Source: Pseudoflavonifractor phocaeensis (GTDB lineage: Bacteria > Bacillota > Clostridia > Oscillospirales > Oscillospiraceae). From it: 64,000 nucleotides of DNA. The notes below the pieces were generated by a model. The model saw nothing but the letters and a program-made list of their open reading frames with translations, searched no databases and was not told the DNA's origin. This document shows positions 17,867 through 25,113 of this stretch, piece by piece; the stretch's first letter is position 1; each line of letters begins with the position of its first letter. The stretch spans positions 62,001 through 126,000 of the forward strand of contig NZ_JADYUM010000001.1 in NCBI RefSeq assembly GCF_021531815.1, given 5' to 3'. The translations under genes and the position numbers were made by a program.

Positions 17867-18685
17867 ATGGAATCGTCTCTCTCCCCCGCAGAGATCGCGG
17901 CAAAATACGCTGAAGTGGGCGCCGGAAAGGCCAAGCGCTCCACCCCCCTTCTCGTGGTGCTGGGCGTCCTGGCCGGCGCCCTCATTGCCCTGGGCAGCGC
18001 CGCCACCAACACCGCCGTCTACGGCATTCAGGACACCTGGATCGCCCGGACCATCTGTGGGCTGCTCTTCCCCTTCGGCCTGGGTATGGTGGTCATCATG
18101 GGCGCGGAGCTCTTCACCGGCAATTGCCTGATCACCCTCTCTGTACTGGATAAGCGCTGCACCTTCACCCAGATGCTCCGCAGTTGGGTCATCGTGTATC
18201 TGGCTAACTTCGCGGGCGCCCTGGCCGTGGCCGCGGGCTGCGCCTTCTTCGGACAGCTGAATTACTCCGGCGGCGCCTTGGCCGTCTACACCATGAAGGT
18301 GGCCGCCGGAAAGTGCGCCATCCCCTTCGGCAACGGCGTGGTGCTGGGCATTCTGTGCAACTTGCTGGTCTGTCTGGGGGTGCTCATGGCCATGTCCGCC
18401 AAGGATACCACCGGTAAGATCCTCGGCGCGTTTCTGCCGGTGTGCTACTTCGTCCTGTGCGGCTTTGAGCACTGCGTCGCCAACATGTACTACATTTCCG
18501 CCGGCCTGATGGCCAAGGCGGTCCCCGCTTACGCCCAGTTGGCCGCCGAGTCGGGCGTGGACCTGTCCGCCCTCACCCTGACCAACTTCCTGGCGGGCAA
18601 TCTGATCCCCGTCACCCTGGGCAATATCCTGGGCGGCGCCGCGCTGGGCTGGCTGATGTGGTTCTGCCACCTGAAAAAGCGCTGA
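17867..18685 (+). CDS. Formate/nitrite transporter (FNT) family channel
   Basis: A 272-residue membrane protein of the FocA/NirC family, pentameric channels for formate, nitrite or related small anions. Six hydrophobic segments are visible, with family motifs GAELFTGNCLI and a broken helix around FCGFEHCVANMY-type sequence (here LCGFEHCVANMYYISAGLM), which contains the conserved channel histidine. ATG 17867 was chosen (GGAAAGG 12 nt upstream); ATG 17855 abuts the Shine-Dalgarno. Its place opposite fhs suggests that it exports or imports formate made or used by Fhs; the family also includes nitrite and hydrosulfide channels. Confidence 0.92.
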   Translation: MESSLSPAEIAAKYAEVGAGKAKRSTPLLVVLGVLAGALIALGSAATNTAVYGIQDTWIARTICGLLFPFGLGMVVIMGAELFTGNCLITLSVLDKRCTFTQMLRSWVIVYLANFAGALAVAAGCAFFGQLNYSGGALAVYTMKVAAGKCAIPFGNGVVLGILCNLLVCLGVLMAMSAKDTTGKILGAFLPVCYFVLCGFEHCVANMYYISAGLMAKAVPAYAQLAAESGVDLSALTLTNFLAGNLIPVTLGNILGGAALGWLMWFCHLKKR

Positions 18686-18706
18686 ATCGGCTCTTTCCAA
18701 AAGAAA

Positions 18707-18738
18707 GCTCCCCGTCTTGCGGACGGGGAGCCTTTTTT
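18707..18738. terminator. Bidirectional terminator
   Basis: Ten-bp arms (18707-18716 and 18722-18731) with TTTTTT on the plus side and TTTCTTTT on the minus side. It serves the converging FNT and enolase-superfamily genes and touches the latter's stop codon. Confidence 0.9.
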
Positions 18739-19916
18739 CATTGAATGACCGTCATATCACAGTTCCGGAACGCCGTCTCAGACAGCTCCTGCCCAATACC
18801 AGGCAGCTCAGGCACCTGGTATTTGCCGTTGATCGGCTGATAGTCATATTTGCAGAGCTCGATATTGTAGGGACTCAGGGCATAGGTGTGGTGCTCATGG
18901 ATCACAAAATTGGGGATGACCGCCTCCACCTGGAGGGCGGCGGCAGTAGAGATGGGACTGCCGCAGGCGTGGACCTGGACGCCCACATCATAGACATAGG
19001 CCATGTCGCACACCTTCTTCACCTCGCTGATCCCGCCGCAGGTACCAATGTCAGGCTGGATCACCTGGATCGCGTTCTCCTTGAAGTACTCCGCATACTG
19101 CCACCTGGTATAGATGCGCTCTCCGGTGGCGATGGGCAGCCCCGTCTTGTCTCCCACCAGCTTTGTCAGTCCGGGCGTGGGCGTCGTGGGCTCTTCGAAA
19201 TAGAAGATATTCAAATGCTTGATGGCGTTTCCATACTGAATGGCGCTCAGCGCGTCGGTATAGCTGTGGTTCTCAATGATCAGATCCACATCGGGGCCAA
19301 TGGCCTCGCGGACCGCTTCCACACGCTGGGTCAGAAGACGGATGGTCTTGGGGTCCCGCAGGCCCAGCCGGTCCTCGTCCGTATACTTGCGGCCGTCGGG
19401 TGCGAAGGTGAAAAAGTCATACTTCACGCAGTCGTACCCCTCTGCCACAGCCTTTTTGCCCTCCCGGGCGTAATCCTCCAGGGTGCAGGCCGGAATGATG
19501 TCCGGGCCCCAGCCGAATTGCAGCTGGCTGGCATAGGCCCGCAGGTTTTCCCGCTTCTTGCCGCCCAGGAGCTTGTACACAGGGACGCCGAAATATTTTC
19601 CCTTGATGTCCCAGAGGGCAATGTCGATGGCGCTGATTCCTGCGTTGATCACCGGGCCGCCATTCTGTCCCCAGAACGTGCTCCGGTACAGCTTGTCCCA
19701 GATCACCTCCGTGTCCAACGGGTCCATGCCGATGATGAGCCGGGCCATGTTCTGGACGATGCCGTAAGCCGCCACCTGGGCCTCGCCGTAGGCCAAAGCA
19801 GCCTCGCCGTCTCCATAGATCCCGGCATCCGTATGGATCCGGCACACCACGGGACGCCAGTGGCCGCCCTTCAGCTTGGTTTTCAAATGAAGAACTTCTA
19901 CTTTTGTAATTTTCAT
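18738..19916 (-). CDS. Enolase-superfamily (mandelate racemase/muconate lactonising) sugar-acid dehydratase
   Basis: A 392-residue enzyme with the capping domain (about 1-125) and the barrel domain of the enolase superfamily. It resembles D-galactonate/D-mannonate-type dehydratases, which abstract the proton alpha to a carboxylate using Mg2+. Likely metal and catalytic positions are the acidic LIIENH, FEEPTTP and ATGERIY strands and the histidine in QVHACGSP. The ATG at 19916 follows AAAGGGG and begins the family N-terminus MKITKVEVLHLKTKL; an upstream extension was rejected. It is monocistronic. The substrate is probably a hexonate or a related acid, not resolvable here. Confidence 0.85.
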   Translation of the reverse strand: MKITKVEVLHLKTKLKGGHWRPVVCRIHTDAGIYGDGEAALAYGEAQVAAYGIVQNMARLIIGMDPLDTEVIWDKLYRSTFWGQNGGPVINAGISAIDIALWDIKGKYFGVPVYKLLGGKKRENLRAYASQLQFGWGPDIIPACTLEDYAREGKKAVAEGYDCVKYDFFTFAPDGRKYTDEDRLGLRDPKTIRLLTQRVEAVREAIGPDVDLIIENHSYTDALSAIQYGNAIKHLNIFYFEEPTTPTPGLTKLVGDKTGLPIATGERIYTRWQYAEYFKENAIQVIQPDIGTCGGISEVKKVCDMAYVYDVGVQVHACGSPISTAAALQVEAVIPNFVIHEHHTYALSPYNIELCKYDYQPINGKYQVPELPGIGQELSETAFRNCDMTVIQ

Positions 19917-20071
19917 GATGAATCTGCCCCTTTCACCGCTGCGGAGCGGAGGCCGCTCTCCTTCCATGAAACCGGACCGCTTTGCCGCTTCACTACGCTG
20001 ATTCAATTGTATACATTATTCACAGAAATGCAACAGAAATCTGATAAAATCTCAAAAAAACTTCCGCACAC

Positions 20072-20112
20072 AAAAAAGCGCCCCAGCTCCGCACGGGAAG
20101 CTGAGACGCTTT
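20072..20112 (-). terminator. hinT terminator
   Basis: On the minus strand an 11-bp stem with two mismatches (GCGTCTCAGCT / AGCTGGGGCGC) is followed by TTTTTT, just past the hinT stop at 20120. Confidence 0.8.
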
Positions 20113-20119
20113 CTGCTGC

Positions 20120-20458
20120 TTAGCCCGGAGGCCAGGTCATGTCGCGGCCGCTCAGTACGTGGAAATGCAAGTGATGCACACTTTGCCCCGCCTGCTCACC
20201 GATATTGGACACCACACGGTAGCTGTCCAGACCCAACTCCTTGGTCACCTTGGAGATGACGGCAAAAATGTGGGCCACCACAGCCGCGTTATCCTCATTG
20301 ACCTCAGCCACAGAGCCGATATGGGCCTTGGGGATCACCAGAAAGTGAGTGGGAGCCTGGGGCGAGATGTCGTTGAAAGCATAACACACCTCGTCCTCAT
20401 AGACCTTGCTGGACGGGATCTGACCTTCCGCGATCTTACAAAACAGACAATCAGACAT
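20120..20458 (-). CDS. HIT-family purine nucleoside phosphoramidase (HinT)
   Basis: A 112-residue histidine-triad protein, the length of bacterial HinT, which hydrolyses AMP-lysine and other purine phosphoramidates. The triad signature lies in QSVHHLHFHVLSG near residue 95, and the N-terminus CLFCKIAEGQIPSSKVYED with a CxxC is typical. The ATG at 20458 follows AAAGGAGG. The gene has its own terminator and no close operon partner. Confidence 0.95.
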   Translation of the reverse strand: MSDCLFCKIAEGQIPSSKVYEDEVCYAFNDISPQAPTHFLVIPKAHIGSVAEVNEDNAAVVAHIFAVISKVTKELGLDSYRVVSNIGEQAGQSVHHLHFHVLSGRDMTWPPG

Positions 20459-20638
20459 GGAAAAACCTCCTTTGCGTCATTTTATCCCAAACGATTCAAA
20501 AGGGCAAGCCCCCGGCCAGAAAAAGCCCTTCACTTTTCCGTTTTACGCTCCTCAGTTCAGCAAAATTGCCCTGTTTTGTCTTGTTTTCCCCCTGTCTTTT
20601 ACACGAAATGTCAAAAGCGATTTTTTTCAAAAAAGGTA

Positions 20639-20667
20639 TTGCTTTTTCTTTTCCTATGTGCTATTAT
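20639..20667 (+). promoter_or_regulatory. tRNA-Pro promoter
   Basis: TTGCTT (20639-20644), 17 bp, TATTAT (20662-20667), about 40 bp ahead of the tRNA. Confidence 0.65.
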
Positions 20668-20707
20668 GTATAAGCTGTCTGAGACAGCCAAGCAAAATCG
20701 AAAATAT

Positions 20708-20784
20708 CCGGGTGTGGCGAAGTTTGGTATCGCGCTTGAATGGGGTTCAAGAGGCCGCTGGTTCGAATCCAGTCACTCGGACCA
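20708..20784 (+). tRNA. tRNA-Pro (anticodon GGG)
   Basis: A full cloverleaf folds by eye: 7-bp acceptor (CCGGGTG/CACTCGG with one G-U), D stem GCGA/TCGC, anticodon stem CTTGA/TCAAG around loop ATGGGGT, T stem GCTGG/CCAGT with loop TTCGAAT, and an encoded CCA end. Loop position 34-36 reads GGG, decoding CCC and CCU. Confidence 0.95.
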
Positions 20785-20787
20785 AGA

Positions 20788-20824
20788 AAAGCCTTGTGGT
20801 TCAATGAACTGCAAGGCTTTTTGC
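20788..20824 (+). terminator. tRNA-Pro terminator
   Basis: Nine-bp arms (20788-20796 and 20812-20820) end in a T-run right after the tRNA. Confidence 0.8.
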
Positions 20825-20853
20825 TTTACATTGAAATGGCAAAAGATGTAAGC

Positions 20854-20874
20854 GGGTCAACAAATGGGTCAACA
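20854..20874 (+). repeat. Paired 9-bp direct repeat before the integrase relic
   Basis: GGGTCAACA occurs at 20854-20862 and 20866-20874, spaced 12 bp apart, just downstream of the tRNA. Its place suggests integrase-binding or attachment sequence left by an element. Confidence 0.45.
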
Positions 20875-20915
20875 CCTTTCGAAAAACATTGGTCACCTGG
20901 GAAGGGTGTTTATCA

Positions 20916-21043
20916 ATGGCAAGTATCACTCTAAAGAAAAAATCTGGCAGAATCGTATCCTATAAATTCAAAACTTGTGTCGGCAGAGATACCCAAGGCA
21001 AGCAGATTTTTCGTTCCAAGACTTGGACTCCCCCGGATGGTAT
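20916..21043 (+). pseudogene. Site-specific integrase, N-terminal remnant
   Basis: About 43 codons from ATG 20916 (GGGAAGGG upstream) read like the start of a tyrosine integrase: MASITLKKKSGRIVSYKF followed by a GRDTQGKQIFRSKTWTPP strand pattern, as in the arm-binding domain of Tn916-type and phage integrases. Family similarity stops after about residue 43; the frame continues to 21185 with unrelated sequence and then stops, so core-binding and catalytic domains are missing. Its position 130 bp after a tRNA gene is where such elements insert. It is the stub of a lost element. Confidence 0.65.
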
Positions 21044-21372
21044 GAGCGTCTTTATTCACGTGCAGGATGCAACATGGCGGGAGCGTCATCCCCACTCTTC
21101 TGTTGTTCGGCCTGTTGTTTCGCTTTCTGCTCCAAAATCTCCCTTATTTCTTATCAAACCGTCCTATCACACAGACCATTCTTGACCGTCTCCAAACACA
21201 AGAGCCGATAATCCGTGCCCAATGGGCAACGGGTTACCGGCTCTTCGTCTATATATTCGTCCCGTGGATCACTTCTGCGCTGTTCCGTGCTTTCTGCTTA
21301 CAGCTCAGACAGCATGTCGTGAAATTTCACGAATCGTTTAAAGCTCCAATGCAGCGGCTGTTTCGTTCCCGA
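21044..21372. other. Degenerate mobile-element remnant with palindromes
   Basis: No intact gene. On the minus strand a short Gln-rich reading frame (about 21150 down to a stop near 21057, with EQKAKQQAEQQKSGDD) looks like the tail of a lost gene. A large imperfect inverted repeat spans 21200-21245 (outer arms AAGAGCCG/CGGCTCTT), and a perfect 16-bp palindrome lies at 21317-21332. The large repeat may serve as the copA terminator, although its T-run is poor. Confidence 0.5.
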
Positions 21373-21582
21373 TCACTGGATCCCGGTCACAGTATAGTCC
21401 TGGTCCTCCACCGTCTTCTTCAGCACCTCGTCGGAAACATCGGACTTCAAAGTCACCACGGCGGTACCCGCCTCATGGCTCACCGCCGCCTGCTCCACCT
21501 GGGGCAGCGCCTCCAGCGCCTTCTTGACCCGTGCCTCGCAGTGCATGCACATCATGCCCTCGATCTTCATTGTCTTTTCCAT
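21373..21582 (-). CDS. Possible nested CopZ-like copper chaperone made from an internal start in copA
   Basis: The last 69 codons of copA form a complete HMA domain ([18 protein letters not shown]...), the size of CopZ. On the minus strand AAAGGAGG is followed 11 nt later by the in-frame ATG at 21582. Such a strong Shine-Dalgarno inside a coding region is unusual, and suggests a former copA-copZ pair whose stop codon was lost, with CopZ still translatable alone. Production of the short form is inferred. The slippery sequence A-AAA-AAC in the reading phase just before the ATG is a second possibility. Confidence 0.45.
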   Translation of the reverse strand: MEKTMKIEGMMCMHCEARVKKALEALPQVEQAAVSHEAGTAVVTLKSDVSDEVLKKTVEDQDYTVTGIQ

Positions 21583-23889
21583 GTTTTTTTGTTCCTCCTT
21601 TTGTTTCACTTTGATAGCTTTATCGTTCGCGGTGTTCCGCAGATCAAACAGATTCAGCCTCAGGGCGTTGGACACCACACAGAAGCTGCTGAGGCTCATG
21701 GCCGCGGCGCCGAACATGGGGTTCAGCGTCAGGCCCAGGGGAATGAACACGCCGGCAGCCAACGGGATGCCGATGGTGTTATAGAAAAACGCCCAGAACA
21801 GGTTCTGATGGATATTCCGCAGGGTGGCCCGGCTGAGGCGGATGGCGGCGGGCACGTCGGAGAGCCGGCTCTTCATCAGCACCACGTCCGCCGCGTCGAT
21901 GGCCACGTCCGTGCCCGCTCCAATGGCGATCCCCATGTCCGCCCGGGTCAGGGCCGGGGCGTCGTTGATCCCGTCGCCCACCATGGCCACCTTGCCCTGC
22001 TGTTTCAGCGAACGGATCACGCTCTCCTTCCCCTCCGGCAGGACCCCGGCGATGACCTCGTCCACCCCGGCCTGGGCGCCGATGGCCTTTGCGGTGCGCT
22101 CGTTGTCGCCGGTGAGCATGACAACCCGGATGCCCATATTCCGCAGTTCCTGTACCGCCTGGGGGCTGTCCTCCTTGATGACATCCGCCACAGCGATTAC
22201 GCCCAGAGGCGTTTTCAGCGTCTCATTGGCAAAGTACATGGGGGTTTTGCCTTGGGCGGCTAGGGCGTCGGCCCGGCCGGAGAGCCCGCCGGGGACGATG
22301 CCCGCCTCCTCCAGCATAGCCCGGTTCCCACCGATGAAGGTGCAGTCTTCCATGACCGCCCGGACGCCTCGGCCATGGACGGCGGAAAAGTCGCTGACTG
22401 GTGTCAGAGACAGGCTATGTTTGGCAGCCTCCTCCACAATGGCCTTGGCCAGAGGGTGCCCCGAAGGGCCTTCCAGACAGGCGGCCAGGGTCAGCAGACC
22501 CTCCTCCGTGTTGTCCGGAGCCGGGATGATATCCGTCACCTTGGGCTCGCCGCTGGTGATGGTGCCGGTCTTGTCCAGGGCCACGATCTCCACCTGGCCG
22601 GTCTCCTCCAGAGAGGCGGCGGTTTTAAACAAGATGCCGTTTTTCGCCCCCATGCCGTTGCCCACCATGATGGCCACCGGCGTAGCCAGACCCAGGGCGC
22701 AGGGACAGGAGATGACCAGTACGGAGATGCCCCGCGCCAGGGCGAAGCCCGCGGTCCTGCCCAGCAGCAGCCAGACGATGGTGGTGACCGCGGCGATGGT
22801 GATGACGGCGGGGACAAACACACCGGAGACCCGGTCCGCGATCTTGGCGATGGGGGCCTTGGTGGCTGCCGCGTCACTGACCATTTGGATGATCTGAGAC
22901 AGGGTGGTGTCCTCCCCCACCCGGGTGGCCCGGCATTTGAGGAAGCCGGACTGGTTCAGGGTGGCGGCGGACACCGCGTCTCCCACGTTTTTGTCCACCG
23001 GGATGCTCTCGCCGGTGAGGGCGGACTCGTTGACCGCGCTGGCGCCCTCCAACACCACGCCATCCACCGGGACCGTCTCGCCGGGGCGCACCACAAACAC
23101 GTCGTCTTTCCGCACCTGCTCGATGGAGACCTCCGCCTCCTTGCCGTTCCGCAGCACCGTCGCGGTCTTGGGGGCCAGCTTCATCAACCCCTTCAGGGCA
23201 TCGGTGGTCCTGCCCTTGGAACGGGCCTCCAGCATCTTGCCCACCGTGATGAGGGTCAGGATCATGGCGGCGGATTCGAAGTAGAATTCGTGCATATAGG
23301 CCATGACAGCCTCCGAATTCCCCTTTATCTGGGCGTCCGTCATGGCGAACAGGGCGTAGGTGCTGTACACGAAGGCCGCGGCGGAGCCCAGGGCCACCAG
23401 GGTGTCCATATTCGGCGCCCGGTGCCACAGGCTCTTGAACCCGCTGACAAAAAATTTTTGGTTGATGACCATGACGGCCACCGTGAGCAGCAGCTGGGTC
23501 AGGCCCATGGCCACATGGTTCCCGTCATAGAAGGACGGCAGGGGCCAGCCCCACATCATGTGGCCCATGGAGAAGTACATCAGGACCAGCAGGAACCCCA
23601 CGGACCAGAGCAGGCGCCGTTTCAGCACCGGGGTCTCCAGGTCCCGCAGGGCGTCCTCCCCCGCCGCCCCGCCGCTTTTGGGGGCAGACGCTCCTTTCTC
23701 CGAAGCGCCGTACCCGGCCCCCTCCACAGCGGCGATGACCTCGCCGGGGGAAGCAGTTCCCTCCACGCCCATGGAATTGGTCAGCAGGCTGACGGAGCAG
23801 GCTGTGACGCCGGGCACTTTGGACACGGCCTTTTCCACCCTGGCACTGCAGGCCGCGCAGCTCATGCCAGTGACATTGTATTGTTTCAT
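21373..23889 (-). CDS. copA: Copper-exporting P-type ATPase with an additional C-terminal HMA domain
   Basis: An 838-residue P1B-type ATPase that pumps Cu+ out of the cytoplasm. In order: N-terminal heavy-metal domain ([10 protein letters not shown], residues 8-17), membrane helices, actuator, the ion-site SCPCALGLA, phosphorylation [25 protein letters not shown], two last helices, then a second HMA domain ([10 protein letters not shown]) at the very C-terminus, about residues 770-838. That tail equals a free-standing CopZ chaperone, and a strong ribosome site with an in-frame ATG lies at its beginning. GGAGGAAA precedes the ATG at 23889. It follows csoR by 86 bp, presumably in the same transcript. 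Confidence 0.96.
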   Translation of the reverse strand: MKQYNVTGMSCAACSARVEKAVSKVPGVTACSVSLLTNSMGVEGTASPGEVIAAVEGAGYGASEKGASAPKSGGAAGEDALRDLETPVLKRRLLWSVGFLLVLMYFSMGHMMWGWPLPSFYDGNHVAMGLTQLLLTVAVMVINQKFFVSGFKSLWHRAPNMDTLVALGSAAAFVYSTYALFAMTDAQIKGNSEAVMAYMHEFYFESAAMILTLITVGKMLEARSKGRTTDALKGLMKLAPKTATVLRNGKEAEVSIEQVRKDDVFVVRPGETVPVDGVVLEGASAVNESALTGESIPVDKNVGDAVSAATLNQSGFLKCRATRVGEDTTLSQIIQMVSDAAATKAPIAKIADRVSGVFVPAVITIAAVTTIVWLLLGRTAGFALARGISVLVISCPCALGLATPVAIMVGNGMGAKNGILFKTAASLEETGQVEIVALDKTGTITSGEPKVTDIIPAPDNTEEGLLTLAACLEGPSGHPLAKAIVEEAAKHSLSLTPVSDFSAVHGRGVRAVMEDCTFIGGNRAMLEEAGIVPGGLSGRADALAAQGKTPMYFANETLKTPLGVIAVADVIKEDSPQAVQELRNMGIRVVMLTGDNERTAKAIGAQAGVDEVIAGVLPEGKESVIRSLKQQGKVAMVGDGINDAPALTRADMGIAIGAGTDVAIDAADVVLMKSRLSDVPAAIRLSRATLRNIHQNLFWAFFYNTIGIPLAAGVFIPLGLTLNPMFGAAAMSLSSFCVVSNALRLNLFDLRNTANDKAIKVKQKEEQKNMEKTMKIEGMMCMHCEARVKKALEALPQVEQAAVSHEAGTAVVTLKSDVSDEVLKKTVEDQDYTVTGIQ

Positions 23890-23975
23890 GATTTCCTCCG
23901 GAGTTCCCCCTATGCGGCAGATGATGTCCGCTGTTTCCCAGCGGCTGTCCTTATCATGTCCCGCTTTCGGATTTC

Positions 23976-24272
23976 CTACTTCATCAGTTTCTGCAGCGTG
24001 GCAACCAATTCTTCGATTGTCTCGTCCCTGCCCTCCCGGATGTCCCGGGCCACACAGGTGCGGATATGCTGGGCCAGCAGCTCCTTGCTGAAGGCGTTCA
24101 GCGCCGCGTTGGCCGCCGCCACCTGCGTCAGAATGTCCGGGCAGTAAGCGTTTTTTTCCACCATGCCGCGGATCCCCCGGATCTGACCCTCCACCCGGTT
24201 CAGCCGGTGGATCAGATTCTTATACTCCTCCTGGGAACGTTCTTTGGTCTTGTGGCAGCAGCACTCCTCCAC
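23976..24272 (-). CDS. csoR: CsoR-family copper-sensing repressor
   Basis: A 98-residue DUF156/CsoR protein, a helical tetramer that leaves DNA when Cu+ binds. The family core [18 protein letters not shown] is at residues 23-40, followed by copper-ligand-type residues Cys in YCPDIL, and His and Cys in HIRTC. An extra cluster CCCH near the N-terminus (EECCCHK) is visible. The start is GTG at 24272 with GAAAGGTGGG upstream. It is the first gene of a csoR-copA unit and carries its operator in its own promoter. Confidence 0.93.
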   Translation of the reverse strand: MEECCCHKTKERSQEEYKNLIHRLNRVEGQIRGIRGMVEKNAYCPDILTQVAAANAALNAFSKELLAQHIRTCVARDIREGRDETIEELVATLQKLMK

Positions 24273-24295
24273 AGCCTATCCCACCTTTCTTCCGC

Positions 24296-24324
24296 ATTAT
24301 ATACCCCAACGGGGTATTTGTCAA
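24296..24324 (-). promoter_or_regulatory. csoR-copA promoter with CsoR operator in the spacer
   Basis: On the minus strand TTGACA (24319-24324) and TATAAT (24296-24301) are consensus and 17 bp apart. The spacer is filled by the palindrome ATACCCC-AAC-GGGGTAT (24301-24317), matching known CsoR operators. Bound repressor would block RNA polymerase directly. Confidence 0.9.
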
Positions 24325-24389
24325 GGTATAAAAAACCGCCCCACTTCCGGCTCATGCTGAAAGCGGGGCTTTCTATTCTCGTGGGAGCC

Positions 24390-24920
24390 TCAGCAAATGC
24401 CCACCGGGCCGCCGGACTCCAACTGCCCAAAACAAGCGTCCAGATAGATCATGTGGGAAACTGCGATGATGGCGCTGCGCAGCATGTCCTTTTCCACAGA
24501 AAAGGTGACGCCCACATCGTCCACGGAATCCTTGAGTCCAAACCGGAAATAGAGGATATTCTCCAGCTCCGTACAAAAATAGTCGTAAGCCACCGGGTCG
24601 GTGTAGACCTCCTTCTGCCGGGCAAAAAGCTGGCTGATGTGCTCCAGAGACATCACCTGTTTCAAGATGGTGACGCTGATCAAATGGGCGATCTGATCGG
24701 CCTTGTACTGCTTTTTGACAGGGTTGGTGACCAGTCCCATTTTCACGTAGTTACGGATCATGGAACCGGTGATCTCGATACACCCAAGGGGCTTCAGATA
24801 GTGATTGATATATTTGGTTGTCTGCTCCAAATAGAGCCCCACATCAGGCAATTCCCCATAGCGGGGCAGCCGGAAGGCCCGCATGGGATCTGCCAATGCG
24901 CTTTTCATTTTCTTATCCAT
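24390..24920 (-). CDS. DUF1836-domain protein, putative helix-turn-helix regulator
   Basis: A 176-residue protein of the DUF1836 (Bacillus YkrK-like) family. The segment GLYLEQTTKYINHYLKPLG followed by TGSMIRNYVKMGLV resembles a MerR-like helix-turn-helix. The C-terminal half (about 100-176) is helical and hydrophobic, perhaps a sensor. The ATG at 24920 was chosen because the frame upstream is not conserved-looking and runs through the promoter. There is no Shine-Dalgarno: the -10 box ends 6 nt before the ATG, so the mRNA is probably leaderless. It diverges from degV, with which it may share an operator. Confidence 0.8.
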   Translation of the reverse strand: MDKKMKSALADPMRAFRLPRYGELPDVGLYLEQTTKYINHYLKPLGCIEITGSMIRNYVKMGLVTNPVKKQYKADQIAHLISVTILKQVMSLEHISQLFARQKEVYTDPVAYDYFCTELENILYFRFGLKDSVDDVGVTFSVEKDMLRSAIIAVSHMIYLDACFGQLESGGPVGIC

Positions 24921-24926
24921 ACCTGC

Positions 24927-24955
24927 ATTATATTTTGCGCGGCGAAAAAAGTCAA
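24927..24955 (-). promoter_or_regulatory. Promoter of the DUF1836 gene (leaderless start)
   Basis: TTGACT (24950-24955), 17 bp, TATAAT (24927-24932) on the minus strand. The start codon at 24920 falls where transcription should begin. Confidence 0.85.
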
Positions 24956-24970
24956 GAGCACCTCGAAATA

Positions 24971-24985
24971 GAGTTTTTAAAACTC
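24971..24985. promoter_or_regulatory. Palindromic operator candidate between DUF1836 gene and degV
   Basis: GAGTTTT-T-AAAACTC, 7-bp arms, lies between the two divergent promoters; a half-site GAGTTTT recurs inside the degV promoter spacer. Confidence 0.5.
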
Positions 24986-24986
24986 C

Positions 24987-25015
24987 TTGACGAGTTTTTT
25001 GAAATATGCTAGGAT
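24987..25015 (+). promoter_or_regulatory. degV promoter
   Basis: TTGACG (24987-24992), 17 bp, TAGGAT (25010-25015), about 100 bp ahead of degV. Confidence 0.65.
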
Positions 25016-25113
25016 GAATTGGGCCGCGGTGTTGGAAACATCCCAGCCCCCTATCCAAGAAAAAAATCCCGCTCCGGTTCCCGCCGGGAGCGCAGCATAA
25101 GGAGAAATGACCG

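Noticed and set aside
21580-21600. Simple frameshift error between separate copA and copZ
   Set aside because: The frame is continuous with no stop, and the linker reads naturally, so this is a fused gene as given; a sequencing error could only be judged from reads.
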